This document shows, in pieces, positions 46,652 through 60,310 of a stretch of 64,000 nucleotides of DNA. Made by a program: the position numbers and the translations under genes. How positions within the stretch are numbered: position 1 is the stretch's first letter; every line of letters begins with the position of its first letter. Under the pieces are notes generated by a model that worked only from the letters and a program-made list of their open reading frames with translations, made no database searches and was not told where the DNA came from. Source of the DNA: Coniferiporia sulphurascens (taxonomy: Eukaryota > Basidiomycota > Agaricomycetes > Hymenochaetales > Hymenochaetaceae); the NCBI GenBank assembly GCA_002794785.1, contig NBBA01000010.1:1426001-1490000 (forward strand), read 5' to 3'.

Positions 46652-47228
46652 GTGCGCCGAAACTGTCTTCTTCTCGCAAATTATCACGCGCGACGGGCCC
46701 GCTTTCGACGTCATTGTTTTTGCTCCTGTTTACCCTCTTCGTCGATTCTTTTTTTCCAACTGTGTACATCTCAAGACAGCGATTTGGTGGTAGGGTCACC
46801 TGGTTAGGCATTTTTTCCAATTTCACTCTTATTAATACGATTTAATGGGCTTCCGCACGAGTTTGGTTGTCGACGTCATGAGAGTTCTACATATTTATAT
46901 TTTATTGTATTATATAATTCCCAAGTGCATATAACATGTATTTTTATCATGCTGATAGGTATTTGTGTGTACCTGAGCAATGCACCGAGAGGACGAGAAA
47001 TCGCACTTAGGAAGACTTGACTAAGGCCAAGCTTAAGGGCGTGCAACATTACGCGAGGTAGTCCGCAACTTGCCGAACCATAATACGTAACGTACGCGTT
47101 GAGGCGCGCTGGCGCGTCGTGGTATATAACTTAACTTCATGTTTTACCCAGTACTAGTGTCCCCAACGCGAATTCACTGAGTCTTGTGAACCCAAGGCCT
47201 CTCCTGAAGATACATTACTTTTGATGCC
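46652..47228. other. intergenic
   Basis: About 580 bp between F-box member E and STN1; 3' flank, then the STN1 promoter. No further feature seen. Confidence 0.5.
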
Positions 47229-49562
47229 ATGTCGTTCACTGAGATTCTGCCGTCGCCGTCAAAATCAACCAAGAAGCAAACTTCAACCATCTTACTTACG
47301 CCCCGGAAACGCAAGTGTCTCAGTGCGGGTGCAAGCACAGTCGGAAACGAGCGATCGCATGGAGAAGAGCTCGGAAACATCCAGCCTCTGATGGAGAAGA
47401 ACGACACGCTCATCATCGGGGGGAGATCCGCACATTCGCAAATGGAGCTATACAAGTGGGCTTTCACCCAGGATGCTGTTGCTCTGTGCTTCGTGAGGGA
47501 TGTGTATGAGATGAAAGGTGATGATGTCTGTGAGTTGTTTCGAGCACAAAAAAAAGGATTATGTATGTCTCCGTCTTGTCCACGCCTAAAGCTTTTGCCT
47601 TCAGCGGACGACTTGTTCTGGCTGGGCCGTGTGCCGTGCAGGTCTGTTAGGATCGTAGGTATGGTTGTTGGTGTGGATCAGCTCGACTTTGTGACCCGCT
47701 ACAAAGGTGCCTTTTCATTTGTTCCTGTCTGAACGCCAGCGCTTGAGCTCAAAATGACAAATGACATATAGTTGACGACGGTACGGCGGTTGTTGATTGC
47801 GACTGCAGGCACCCACATCAGCCGAAACAGGCCTCAAAACGCGAGACCAAGGACACTATACCTGCTAAACCTACGTCGAAATACAAGCGACCTGAAGAGT
47901 CGAAACCGGCATCTAAAACCGGTAAGGACGCTAAGCCCGACGTGCGCTTGATTTCGCCCGTGGCGTCTGTAGGGACATCGGTCTGTGTTCAAGGTAGAGT
48001 CGTTCGCGGGAGAGGATCAAGATTTCTGCGTGTTGATGCCGGCAATCTATGTACGCATAACCGTTCTCTCATCTTTGCATTTGCCCTTGCAACATTAAAC
48101 CGGTCAACTGATTTATTGTTGTTGTTGTTGTTTTCGTATGGGTAGACGTTTGCAAGTCCTCAAACGACGAGCCGCGCCATTGGCTCGATGTCCTAAGATT
48201 GCACCGCGAGTCTTATTCCCTCGATGAACCATTCGTCATCCCGAAACCAACGATTCAGCCCAAGCCGACATCCTCCCACGTTGAAAATCCGTCAGATTTG
48301 ATCCCGTCTTCTCCTGTTACCGCGTCGTCGCCCTCTAGAGCTGAGTCCAGTCTGGCCAAGTCTTCAACATCGGTAAGTTTAACAAGAGAATGCTGCAATA
48401 AGTTCGGCTGTGTATGTCATGACATTTCCAGTCTCCCCAGCGGCCACGTCTCCGCCATCCTTCTCGCCTACGGTCCCGGGACCTCACAGACGTCACGTTC
48501 CGAATCTATCTCAAGCACTACATGGATTTCGCACCACCTTGTCGACCCTCGCGCTATAAACTACTGCAAATTACCGAGGATGATGATTATAATGAAGATA
48601 CGCATAATAGTCGATGCACGACACCGACACCCTCTGGACGAAATAAATCCCGTGACCCAGTTTCCCTCGAAACGCCCAAACCGGCACGGCACGACGTGGT
48701 TTCCGGCGGTTCCTCACATACGGAATCCGCAAGGGACGAAGAGGAGGAGCCGCAGTATGGATTCACTCTGAGCTATCTCAGGCGTGTGCCCGTGCTCGCC
48801 GAGATGGCGCGCGGTGTGGTGCGTGCGGAGCGCAAACGGCGCGAGAGGCATGAGAAGGACAAGGCTTCGCAGCGCGCTCGGTCGTCCGTGTCACAATCCT
48901 CCTCTAAGGCGCAGAGCGTGTCGTCTCGCGGTGGAAGCGCGCTTGTAGAAGGGAAGATGCCGAGTACGGAGCCGACTGCACGCAAGGTGAAGCGCCTTTA
49001 CCAGAAGACGATTCGCGACCTGTATACAGAAGGGAGCATCGTGTTGTGGGACGGGCCTCGTCGCTCCTGTAGTCACGCAGGAGCTGATGATGACGAGGAC
49101 CTCGACCTAGAGGGCCCGAGTTGTCTTTGGAAGACGAGCACGAGTATCGGCGCGTCGTCGTCATCGCACGCGAGCACCGCTTTAAGCAGCGCGAGCAGGA
49201 ACAGCGTACATGGATCTGTCCTCGAGGCTGCTGACGAGCTGTCCGAGCCGGACGAGAACGAGGAGGCTTACCTGCCCATCACTGCTGCGACCGTCAGCAC
49301 GCTCGTCCAGCGCACGATCAGGGAAATCACCGCGCCTCGCACCCAGCAGCCTCCGGGACGTCCACCAACGTCTGCGGTTGGGCGTCCACCAGGCAAGAGG
49401 AGGCGTCCACCCACTGCGGAGGAGATCCTGTCGTACCTTCGTAACTCGGATGCACGGTGGGCGAATTTGGGGAACTGGGTGATTGAAGATGCGCTGGAGA
49501 AGCTGGTGAGGGATGAGCGGGTGTTCAAGGCCGGAGAGGGACGCTGGGCATTGTGTATATGA
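47229..49562 (+). CDS. STN1: CST complex subunit Stn1
   Basis: Five exons, 47229-47529, 47605-47706, 47772-48050, 48146-48372 and 48432-49562; 679 aa. The N-terminal OB fold shows ELYKWAF near 74, then FWLGRVPCRSVRIVGMVVGV with the typical Stn1 strand pattern, completed across an intron by YKVDDGTAVVDCDC and VQGRVVRGRG...FLRV. After a Ser/Pro linker, RSRDLTDVTFRIYLKHYM closes the conserved part. The C-terminal region has winged-helix-like segments (TARKVKRLYQKTIRDLYTEGSI; YLRNSDARWANLGNWVIEDALEKLV). Stn1, with Ten1 and a Ctc1/Cdc13-like partner, caps telomeres and helps fill-in DNA synthesis. The intron at 48051-48145 contains a (TTG)n tract. The first intron uses GTGAGT at 47530; without it the first exon would end early. 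Long Ser/Arg-rich linkers make it larger than yeast Stn1. Confidence 0.85.
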
Positions 49563-50992
49563 TTGTGATTTACGATGTAATGTATTGTTGATGTTGTCAA
49601 TCCTCTCCTCTTTCAAATGCAAAGTGCGGCCCCCGTACATGTATTATATCGCACTGTCGGCACCTGTCACAACTTCGGAGTTGGACAAACTGTGTGTTCT
49701 TATGTGTCTCAAATTTATTTGATGGTGTCGTGGCTGAGACGAGCGTCCGGACACCCAGCTTCTTCATCATACGTGGAGTAACCAGTCAGTCGATCCTCTT
49801 CTGGGGGATTAACAGCAGAAGGGTGGACCATCGCGAACACGCAACGGCATCGTCTATCTATTTGCATCATGCGGCGTTACAGTGTGAGTAGAGGACCAGA
49901 AAAGCGCCCCAGACTCGTAGCCTTCCAGATTCGTTCGGACATTGGATGGCCCATATTCGCGGGAGATTTTCTAATTTTCATGACGCGCGCACAAATAGCT
50001 AAGATCTCAAGCAAGGGGCGACAAGGGGACTCTAGATATCTTCTCTGGTTATAAGCGATTTTAAGGCGTTGCGAGGCGCTTCCGCAGCAGAGTTAACGTA
50101 TATGCTAGAAGCTGCCTGCCAATGTAATGCTGGTTTCCATTTAAAAGCGCATCGTACACGAGAAGCCGCCGTGGACATCGGAGATTCACACCCAGGACTA
50201 CTGGGAACAGGAACATGGTTGCACCTAGTCCCCTAAATCCTGTTGAGGTTTCCCTAGCAATTAATGGTGATCCTAGGCCTTCCATTACTCTGAAAAATTG
50301 TAAGGAAGACTCGGATGATCAAGCGGAAGAGGCGATGGCGGAATGAATTCATAATATAGAGCCGAAAAGGCCACACAAGATTATAGAACTTGGCGCTTGT
50401 TAGCAGACATGATGCGCCATAATAAGGAAAGCGTACTATGAATTCGTTCGGCACGTCAGTTCGGGACGGAACGTAGGCGGCCTTTCGAGCCGTTCGTAAT
50501 TCTTATTGACATCAGATGTGTGCATAATGGTTAAGGGACCATCTGAGACGTTGTAGTCAAGTGCATCGGCATGAGCAGAACAAGAAAACACACGAATAAC
50601 GTGGGTGGCTGAGCTTAAGTGGGCAGATAATTATATTGGTTGAGGACACCGGCAGTTGTGCAGCCGTTCATTGGCTGAGTGGGAATTACATAATCGAGCA
50701 ATGGCACGATTCGAAAATTAGTTTTTTCGCAGGTTTAAAAACAACCGCTCCCACCTACACCGTTCCTTCCTCCGCTCTCCTCCCCTTCATTCTCCCCTTC
50801 GTTCTTTATAGTGAGTAAAGGCTTTTCATCTAAAGAAACTTTATGATGCACAACATTCTGCAAACATGCTCGACGTGTCTAGTGCACGATGGGTTGAATT
50901 CCTTCGGGAACCATTCAAGTCTCTGACCTTTTTCCCCTCCTTCATTTTCTGCATTTTATCGCGACTTCACGCTGACGTTTTCCCCTTCAGCC
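49563..50992. other. intergenic with the ERG6 promoter
   Basis: About 1.4 kb. Pyrimidine-rich stretches at 50760-50810 and 50930-50990 precede the ERG6 ATG, and a CAG two bases before it may be the acceptor of a leader intron. No gene seen. Confidence 0.5.
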
Positions 50993-52098
50993 ATGTCGTC
51001 TAACCAACTCGCTGATGGTCGTGTCGAGAGGCGCGTCGAAAACTACACTGCCTTCTGGCAGAAGGATATGTCCAAGGAGGGCAGCGCCGACACCGAGAAC
51101 CGTCTCGACAGCTACACCGACGTCGTCAACGGTTATTACGACGGAGCCACTGAGCTCTACGAGTACGGATGGGCACAATCCTTCCACTTCTCCCGCTTCT
51201 ACAAGGGCGAGGCCTTCGCTGCGTCTCTTGCCCGCCATGAGCACTACCTCTCCGCTCAAATGGGTCTCAAGCCGGGAATGCGTGTCCTCGACGTCGGTTG
51301 CGGTGTCGGCGGACCTGCGCGCGAAATTGCTCGCTTCTCGGACGTCAGCATTGTCGGACTCAACAACAACGACTTCCAGATCCAGCGTGCACGCAAGTAC
51401 ACCGCGAACGCGGGGCTCACTGACCAGGTGTCCTTCGCCAAGGGGGACTTCATGAAGCTCGCAGAGCAGTTCGGCGACAACTCCTTCGATGCTGTATACG
51501 CGATCGAGGCGACTGTACACGCGCCGTCGTGGGAGGGTGTCTATGAGCAGATCCGCCGCGTGCTCAAGCCTGGAGGTGTGTTTGGTGTATACGAGTGGTG
51601 CATGACCGATAGTTGGGACCCGTCAATCCCTGAACACAAGGAGCTTGCGCATCAAATTGAAATTGGCAACGGTATCCCCGAGATGCGGCACCTTGCGAAG
51701 GCGCGTGAAGCACTTGTGAAGGTCGGTTTCCAGATCGAGCATGAGGAAGATCTTGCGGACCGCCCCGACCCTATTCCGTGGTACTATCCTCTTGAGGGCG
51801 ACATCCGTAAGGCACAGACGGCATGGGACTATTTCACCGTATGGCGTATGAGCTGGAGCGGCAAGCTCGTAACGCACAATGCTGTTCGTATCCTGGAGCT
51901 TTTCGGGTTTGTGCCGAAGGGTACTCATGATGTCGGGGAGACTCTTAAAATTGCTGGTGATGCATTAGTAAAGGGTGGACAGACGAAGGTGAGTTTATTA
52001 TTGCTCCGTCTTTCCGACTTGTGCTTAAGTTTTTCGATTTTCTTCAGCTCTTCACGCCTATGTATCTCGTCATCAGCAGGAAGCCTCGGGAGGATTGA
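50993..52098 (+). CDS. ERG6: sterol 24-C-methyltransferase (Erg6)
   Basis: Two exons, 50993-51988 and 52048-52098, giving 348 aa, a normal Erg6 length. It transfers a methyl group from S-adenosylmethionine to C24 of zymosterol in ergosterol synthesis, at the ER/lipid droplets. Visible motifs: the sterol-binding YEYGWAQSFHFSRF-type region near 60, the SAM-binding glycine loop VLDVGCGVGGPAREIA near 97-112, VGLNNNDFQI, the DAVYAIEATVHAP segment, and RVLKPGG followed by YEWCMTDS. The short last exon supplies the C-terminal LFTPMYLVISRKPRED, as in other fungal Erg6 proteins. High GC and C-ending codons suggest high expression. The gene is intact and about 250 bp from the inverted-duplication arm 2. 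Confidence 0.95.
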
Positions 52099-52443
52099 TT
52101 TATTATATTCATTGTTAATTTGTTTTCGGACCCATCTAGATACCACGCCTATGAGTTACCTGCATATAATAAACTACCGGATTGCAACAGTATGGCTTGG
52201 CCCCGTGTGATCGTTGAGTCTGAGGTGGTTGTGGTGTTAAGGTTGGTTAACAGTCTCGTTACGTGGTCAAAAGAAGAAATGCGACGCATAACGCTCACGT
52301 GCGGCCGTGCGGACCGTGACAGTTTAAAAAACAAAAACTATCGGCCGTGCGGTGGCTTGAATTCTTCAACCTTGCGGTGAACCGTTAAACGTTAACTCCT
52401 TTTTGTGAACCTCTCCGACTCCGACAAGTCGGACTCGGACGAA
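52099..52443. other. intergenic, inner end of duplication arm 2
   Basis: 3' flank of ERG6 and upstream region of member F. Similarity to the reverse complement of the DNA upstream of member D starts near 52340. Confidence 0.55.
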
Positions 52444-54312
52444 ATGATTTTACGGATGCCGACGGAAGTCATTCTCCAGATACTCCTTATGTGTCGCATA
52501 GAAGATATCTCGACTTTGGAACGAGTGAGTTTGGGGTTCGGAACACGCGTTTATTTCAACGCACCTCCCCACCCAGCACAAACCACCCATTCAAACGCGA
52601 CCTCGCCCGTGAATAGAACTAGCTAACAAAATGCATTTTATTTGCAGACGTCCGATTCGTTAAGGAGAATCATTATAGAGAAGTACCACTGGCTGATCCA
52701 ACTTCGGAACCTCAGCCAGGTGCACGCTCCAGGCCTGACCCCAGATCTTGATATAAAGAAACTCAACCTTTTGGAGCTCCGCGAAATTGACTTGAAGGCT
52801 GCGCCCACGCACCGAAATTGGAAAGAGGGATAGGCTATCACAGGAGATACACACCTGAAATCGTTGACGAACTTTGATGGATATTACACGCCCAACATCT
52901 GTCCTGACGTAATTCTGGCGCCAGGAGGATGTAACGTCTTTCTTATATGGCCTTACTTTATTCCATCTCAGGATGAACAGATGGGGCTGATAAAATTATT
53001 TAACACGGAAAAACGCTACATGTCTGAAGTGTGGAGATACTACGGCCCAGAATACAGTGTTGATTGTTGCGCTGTTGAAATGTGTAAGGATGGCCGCATG
53101 ATGGTTCTTGCAGTTTCTCTGATGGACTCGGAGTGCGTTCTCCGATAAAAATCTGCTTTTTTCCTTAAACCGAAAGATGATCAACCTTTTTGAAGGCTCT
53201 TTCTACACGTCATTTCTTTGACGCCTTATCGTTTCAATATCGGTGGTTTTGAGGACGAGAGCAAATGGGAATGGGAATTCGTACTTGACCAGTACCAGTC
53301 GGATGAAGCTTGTACGTGGCATCCATGCATCGCGGGAAACTATGCCGTCGTCGGAATCGATGAAGACATTGTAGTTATGAACTGGGTGGAGGATTGGGCT
53401 TTTCGTGCTCAATAGGAATCCGGTAAGGTTTGGTACGGTTTTCACCGTGGCGGGATTTCGGAACTGACGTTCAAGAATATGGTACAGCCCCAGCCCGACT
53501 CATTTATTAGGAAAATGCAGATCAAATCAGGTCATTTGATTTACATTTATGAGCTCGACGGCGATGTATGGGCCGAACTGACTATAACCCAACTTACAAA
53601 CCCCGACGATGTAATAACGAGCTCGTGGGACCTGGAACAACTAGTCCCAGCCGGGTTTGAACTGGCTCGTATTCCAGAGTGTATAAGCATATGTGATTTT
53701 CCTTGGGAGGCCAACCCATCGAAGAGCTTACTGACAGTCTTCCTCTCCCTGCGGGAGGCTGATTCAGACAGTCCGGAGGAGTTTTGCATCGGGGTTCAAG
53801 CTGTCTTCGATCCTGAAACTCATAAAAGACTGGAGTTTATTAGGCGCACCCAAGTGGCGAAATATCCCTTCCCGTCGGGCCGCGTTGAAGAAGATGACAC
53901 AGCCCGAATCATCTGTACATCACAATCCACTCGCAGTCTCCTTCGTCTGACGTTCAGCCGCCCGACTGCTGAGGGCGTAATAGACACGGAAGGTACACGA
54001 GATATACAAGAGCGACAACAGCCGAGCACATCCAATTCTGACACAGGCGGGGAGGCTGCAACGTCAAGACCTTGCGAGACTATCGAAATGTTGTTTTATA
54101 TGAGACTTGATGAACACGGAGAAATATACTTCACACCGGCACCGAAATCTACGAATCTCGATAACCCTGACTACAAGATTGGGATGGAGCCTTGCAGCGG
54201 AGCCCTTGCGCTCTGTACTTACGAACCAGACTTGAATAAGGTAGAAATAATGTATCCGAATGTCCAGCATCACACATTTCCGTTTCTTAGGAAGTATAAA
54301 TGGTTATGGTAG
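52444..54312 (+). pseudogene. F-box family member F (nonsense and frameshift)
   Basis: Exons 52444-52524, 52648-53132, 53196-53422 and 53488-54312. The F-box core is intact (MPTEVILQILLMCRIEDISTLER), unlike in its duplicate D. In exon 2 a TAG (52831-52833) replaces the Lys codon of D just after RNWKEG. In exon 3 one extra T in GCTTTTCGTGCTC (near 53399-53405; D has GCTTTCGTGCTC) shifts the frame into a stop at 53413-53415. The remainder is open: LAPGGCNVFLIWPY, CIAGNYAVVGIDEDIVVMNW, GHLIYIYELDG, SICDFPWEANPSKSLL, DEHGEIYFTPAPK. D and F carry different lesions, so each decayed after the duplication. Confidence 0.85.
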
Positions 54313-55137
54313 ACCTTCGTAACTATGACCCACCTTCCATATAATTTAGCGAGTATGTTTTTCTGGATCTTACTATTGACGTTCTTGAAACCATCAATGA
54401 ATAGTGTTCCGATGTTAGAGTTCGGCAACGCAATTGCTCCTGGTTATACATACAGTATCAACGAACGGAACTAATCTTCACACTACTGTGATACTTCAAG
54501 AGTACGTTCAAATTTACTCATCATGACATACGAATTGGATTCCTCGATGCGGGGGATGATTTGCATTCTTTCGAATCCGGGGTTTGGTCGATAAATTACA
54601 CAACTAGCTACTATTAATATTAATCACGACATATTTTCCTCCTATCTATTATTTTTACTGCCCGTCTGCGATGAATGATATGCTGTGAAGTTTTCCGAGA
54701 GGAAACATGAGAAGAAGGTCGGAAGAAAGGGGTTCGGAGGGCAATTGAAATTACTACTTGCTACTACTTTCAATACACTTGCTCGGCCGCAGCGGGAGAA
54801 GTAGCCTGATGACATGAGCTACTTGAGTCGCCTGAGACCCGAGTTTCGGTAGATATACTTGGATCACTCGGATACTTTTTTCCGCTGCAAACCTTGTAAC
54901 TCTACCTTATCAAGTTTCCTATCTTTTAATGCTGGCATAGTCCTAGTAGCTTCTGGAGTGCGGTTATTGATTGAGACCATTCATGTATAAACATATTTAG
55001 TTTGCTCAAGTCTTAAGGGGTAGGGAATGAATTGTAGACTCGAAACTCGGACTTTGTATAGTGTGGCCCGGTCGTTTGTGGTTGGCAAATGACAGTGTCT
55101 ACCAGCAGCACAACAGCCATTTCCTAAAGTCCTGTAG
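54313..55137. other. spacer of arm 2, left of copia copy 2
   Basis: About 825 bp, reverse-complement match to 32784-33583. No gene seen. Confidence 0.6.
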
Positions 55138-55392
55138 TATTAAATAAATATAACGAACAAACTAAATATAAAGATGATCATATGAACAACCATCTTACTA
55201 AGTGAACGATAACACAACGATAATGCCATATGATAGGAGCTATGATAGTTATAGTATACATAGCTCATGGTAGATGTATATAAGGAGAGCTGGTCTCTAC
55301 CATGAAATACATTGGTTTACGCTGATGACCCCATCCGCCCTACTACTACCACTGCACCTCATTGTCTGCCACAATGTGCGTAGATTTTAAGA
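55138..55392 (+). repeat. copia copy 2, 5' LTR
   Basis: 255 bp, TATTAAAT...TTTTAAGA. It is visibly diverged from the copy 1 LTR, mostly by C/T and G/A changes. Confidence 0.92.
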
Positions 55393-55461
55393 GGTTATGA
55401 GCCTTGACTCTATAACTAATGAAACGATTAATGAATTTATAAATCCTCGAATAACAAAACT

Positions 55462-58400
55462 ATGTCTGACGGACAGAAACCCAACACTCATGAGCAAACA
55501 TGGTTGCAAAAATTATCAGGATTATGAATAATTGCTAACGAACTAAAAATAACGTATACACAGTCATCTACTATCGAAGAACTCAAAGAAAAAATTCAAA
55601 AAGCTAAAGATAGCAAAAGGTTAGTCGACCTAATTGTTCAATGTAACTTAAGACAAATACCTATTCATGGAACGGAACAACAGATACAAGATCGAATAAA
55701 CAAGTATGATAATTCCACAAATAATGAAAAATTAAAAACAAAAGCTGACTACAAAACTGAGTTAATGAATCATGCTAAAGATTTAGGAATATCAGATCAA
55801 GGAAAATCATCTGAAATCAGATATCGAATCAGTATGTATTTGGGCATATCAGATCCAACAGAAAAAGAACAATTTAAAATTGACAATCCTTATATTAAGC
55901 CTGAAGAAGAAAACGATAAAAAAGAAGACAACAATAAGAAAGAAGATAACGAAGAAGAAAACTCCGAAGAATCCAGAAATAACCCATCATGTGAGCCATC
56001 AGAACCTTCTGATCCTGGAGATTCAGATGCTAACGATACCGAGGAAGATGAACTGAGTATGGCAACTAAACTCGCGGAACTCCAGAAATTCTTTGACAGA
56101 ATTGAGAAACTCGATGGGCACAGAAACTACAAACTCTGGAATTACAGAGTCCGAAGCGCAATCGAGAGTGCAGGTTACAGTAACCTGCTCACTAACTCCC
56201 CAGGAACTGGAGAGACTGGTATATCAAGCGCTTTATATAATGGCATTATGCGCACTATGCCTGACAAAATATTGGCTTATTATCTTAATTTCTCTAAAGA
56301 TATTCCAGCGCTACTCAAAGTGCTTGATGGACGATATAATGTCCAGACAACAATTACAAAGGGCTTTAACAAGGCTGCCCTTTTTGATATCAGAGGTCAT
56401 GTCAGCCATTTTGATGGAACGCTCGATAACCTCAGCAATAAATACGAGGAACTCATAGCCCAAGGGGTAAAAGTTTCAGAGTCGACTTATATATTGGCTA
56501 TTACGAGGGCAATGCCCGAACAATATCAATACGTACTCACGCAGAGTGAGTTATATATTAAAACAATTAACGAAATGAACCCAGACAAAGATGAAATTGA
56601 ACTAACCCCTCAATTCCTACTAACGGCATTGAGAAATGCCTTTGAGGGGTGGCGTAAAAATCATCAGAGGACAGGAGCGGCGGCTAATCACCTGCCCAAG
56701 GACGAGCAGACTCACCCTTATTTTAGGGGCCATGGACGTGGTTTTAGCTGCAGTGTACAGCCACGAGGTTGTGGCTATAGGGGCCGTGGCAGATATATGT
56801 GAGGACGAGGACAAGGGGGATATTCCCCTAACCAACAATCACACGTTATCAAGTGCTACAATTGTAATAAGTTAGGGCACTTTAGTCGCGATTGCTGGGC
56901 ACCAAAAACGGAATGGACGAAGGCAGCCCAGAAGAAAAAAGAGGACATGAACAATGACAAAGGAAAGGGGAAGGAAATGGGTGTGTCAGTGGCACCAACG
57001 ATGACTGGGGCAAGTGTGGCCCAGGCTAAACATACTGCAGCAGCAGCAACAAACGTCGCATCGAGCTCTCGAATCGAGTTAAGTGCCATAATTGGCCAAG
57101 GTGAAACCACCTTTATAACTGAAATCAATGACAATGACTTCAACATGGGAGAATTCCCAATTTATTCGTATAACGACTTCCTTGACGCTTTAGGAAATCA
57201 CGATAGCGCAATGGAAGACATGGATGACAATAATTTAGATGTAAGCATTAACGCTATAACAACAAAAGAATTTGCTAACAATGTTTATTCTTCAATGGAT
57301 ATAATCAATACTGGCGCAACAATACATTTAACACCATATATAAACTGATTACGAAATACTTACAAAACTGATACAATAACAATAATGGCCGCAAACAAAA
57401 CAACGTTCATGGCAAACATAGTAGGGGATCTTAAGCTTTACATCCCCAACGGACACTCGGTAAGTGTCATTACATTATCAAATGTTTACTACAATCCTAA
57501 AATGAATATGACATTAGTCTCTCAAGGACTTCTATGTCAAGATGGTTACAAATTTATTTATAAAGAAAATGAATGTACAATAAAGTATCCTAATGGATCT
57601 TTATGTGGAAAAATTAAAAACAGAAATGGATTGTATAGTATATTTAACAATGATGTACAAGTGGCTACAAAAAATGTAACTTTATTCGAATTACACAAAA
57701 AACTTGGACATATAAGTTATGCTTATATAAAGCGATTATTAAAAGAAGATCAAATTACAAATAATAAAATTTCAAATTATGATGAAACTCAATGCATAAT
57801 TTGCCTTGAAGCAAATATAAAAAGAATGCAAATCCCAAAATTACGTATTTCAAAGTTAGCAGAAAAATTTGGCAATCACATACATATGGACATATGGGGT
57901 CCAGCATCCACACATGCTATAGGAGGATATAAATATCTTCTAACACTTGTAGACGATGCTACAAGATGGATAAAAATGATTTTATTAAAAACAAAAGACA
58001 AGGGCTTTAATGCTTATACGACTTGGGCCACAATGCTCAATACACAATTTAACATAAAAATAAAAATATTACAAAGCGATAACGATACAGTGTTTTTAAG
58101 TAAACAATTCACTGATTATCTAGAAAAAAACGGAACAATATGAAAGCTGACTGTTCACGATACACCGCAACAAAACAGAGTAGCAGAACGATCACATCAA
58201 ACAATTCTAAATAATACACGAGTAAATCTGCTACAAGCAAAATTACCACCCAGTTTATGGGGAGAAGCTGTAAAATACAGTACTTACGTTTACAATAGAA
58301 TGCCAAAGAGCGCTATTGATTTCAAAACACCATATTTTAAAAGATATAACGAAAATTATAACATTGACAATCTAAAAGAATTCAGCCAATATTGCATAAT

Positions 58401-60303
58401 ACGACAAGAAGACGTTAATAAATTACAACCAAAAGGAATTTATGCACAATGGCTAGGATTTGACAAAGAAAGTAAAGGTCATAGAACTTATCATGACCGA
58501 AAAATCACAGTCAAACGAAATTTACAATTTTTAGATTTTCCACCATCTAAAATTGAAGGGGAGAATATTACAGAAAAACATAACGAACAAATAATAGAAT
58601 TAACAAAAGAAAGACCAATACAAACAATTAAACCAACAAAATGATCACTTGGTCTTAACTTTGACAAACAAAATACAGTTGCTTATCTTACAGAATTCAA
58701 TCAATTCAATACGGAATTAATAGGTGATCCAAATTCATATCAACAAGCGATCAATAGAATTGACGCAAATCAGTGGATCACAGCAATGAAAGAAGAAATA
58801 AAAACGTTAATTGAAAGATCTACATGGATGATCATTGATCCACCAAAAGATATAAATATAATTGGAACAAGATTCGTTTATAAAACAAAATGATTAGCAA
58901 ATGGAGAAATAGAACAATACAAAGCAAGACTAGTAGTACAAGGATTTGCCCAAAAGGAAGGCATAGACTACTATTCAAACGACACATTCGCTCCAGTGGC
59001 ACGATTAGCCACAGTAAGAACTATATTAAGTTGGAGTGCAACAAACAATTACGAAATTCACCAAATTGATATTAAATCAGCATACTTATACAGTGAATTA
59101 GAAAAAGACAAAAATATATATATAAAACCACCACCAGGAAACTTAATCGAAATAAAACCTGGACAAGTTTTAAAATTAAATAAAGCCTTATACGGATTAA
59201 AACAAGCAGGCAGACGATGGTATAAAAAATTATCAGAAATATTAATTGGAATAGGACTAACACGAGCAGTCCAAGACAATGCAGTATTCCTAAGAAAAGT
59301 AAAAGGAAAAACCATTCTAGTACTTTTCATACATGTTGATGACATAACAATATGTGGCTTAAATTTATTAATAATAAAAGCCTTTAAAGACGAAATAGGA
59401 AAACATGTAAAATTTACTGATGGAAACGATATACATTGGTTACTCGGCATTGAAATTGAAAGAAACCAAGAAGAAAGAATTATAAAACTAAGACAAAAAC
59501 ATTATATTAATAATATAATAGAAAAATATAAGCTAAAAGACACTGCAACAGTACGAACACCAATGACACCTGGACAAGTGTTAAAATCACTTGAAAATCC
59601 AACAAATGAAGAATTAAACTTCATGAATCAAATACCTTATATGAATATGGTTGGAGCATTACAATATGCAGCAGACTGTACAAGACCTGATATATCATTC
59701 GCAACAGGTCAATTTGCTAGGCATTTAAATAAACCTAGTATTGAACACTATAACGCAGTAAAACACTGCTTTAAATATCTAAAAGGAACAAACGATTATT
59801 GGTTAATACTCGGAGGAAAAGATCCAATCAAGTTAATCAGATATACCGATGCCGATGGAATGACACAAGAAGGCCATAAAGCAATATCTGGATATATATT
59901 CCAAATAGGAAACACAACAACATCATGGTCAAGTAAAAAACAAGAATTAGTGTCATTATCAGTATGCAAAGCTGAATTACAAGCTTTAACTCATGGAGTA
60001 AAAGAAGCTATATGGCTACGAAGACTGGTTGAAGAGGTACTGCAGACCTTGGATACACCTACGAATATATTATGTGATAATCAAGCAGCCATAACAATAG
60101 TAAATTCAACAGAACAAAAATATACGCAATGAACGAAACATATTGATATACGAAAAGATTTCTTACAAGATTATATTGAAAATGAAACCATATCAGTTTC
60201 ATATATTCCAACTGGACAGCAAAAGGCTGATATTATGATGAAAGCGCTAACGATCGAATTAATCAAATGTTTTACAAGCCTACTCCGCCTAGTAAAAGTT
60301 TGA
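55462..60303 (+). pseudogene. copia Gag-Pol remnant of copy 2
   Basis: Aligned by eye with the intact frame of copy 1, this remnant stays in register over its length but has seven premature TGA stops, at 55525, 56800, 57346, 58141, 58642, 58891 and 60130. At each of these copy 1 has CGA (Arg), apart from 58891 where copy 1 has AGA, so at least six are single C-to-T changes in CpG. The zinc knuckle (CYNCNKLGHFSRDC) remains, but the protease motif has changed from DTGA to NTGA, removing the catalytic Asp. The RT (HVDDIT) and RNase H (YTDADG) signatures remain. Many missense differences are also C/T or G/A. It cannot encode a functional polyprotein. Confidence 0.92.
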
Positions 60304-60310
60304 AGGGGAG

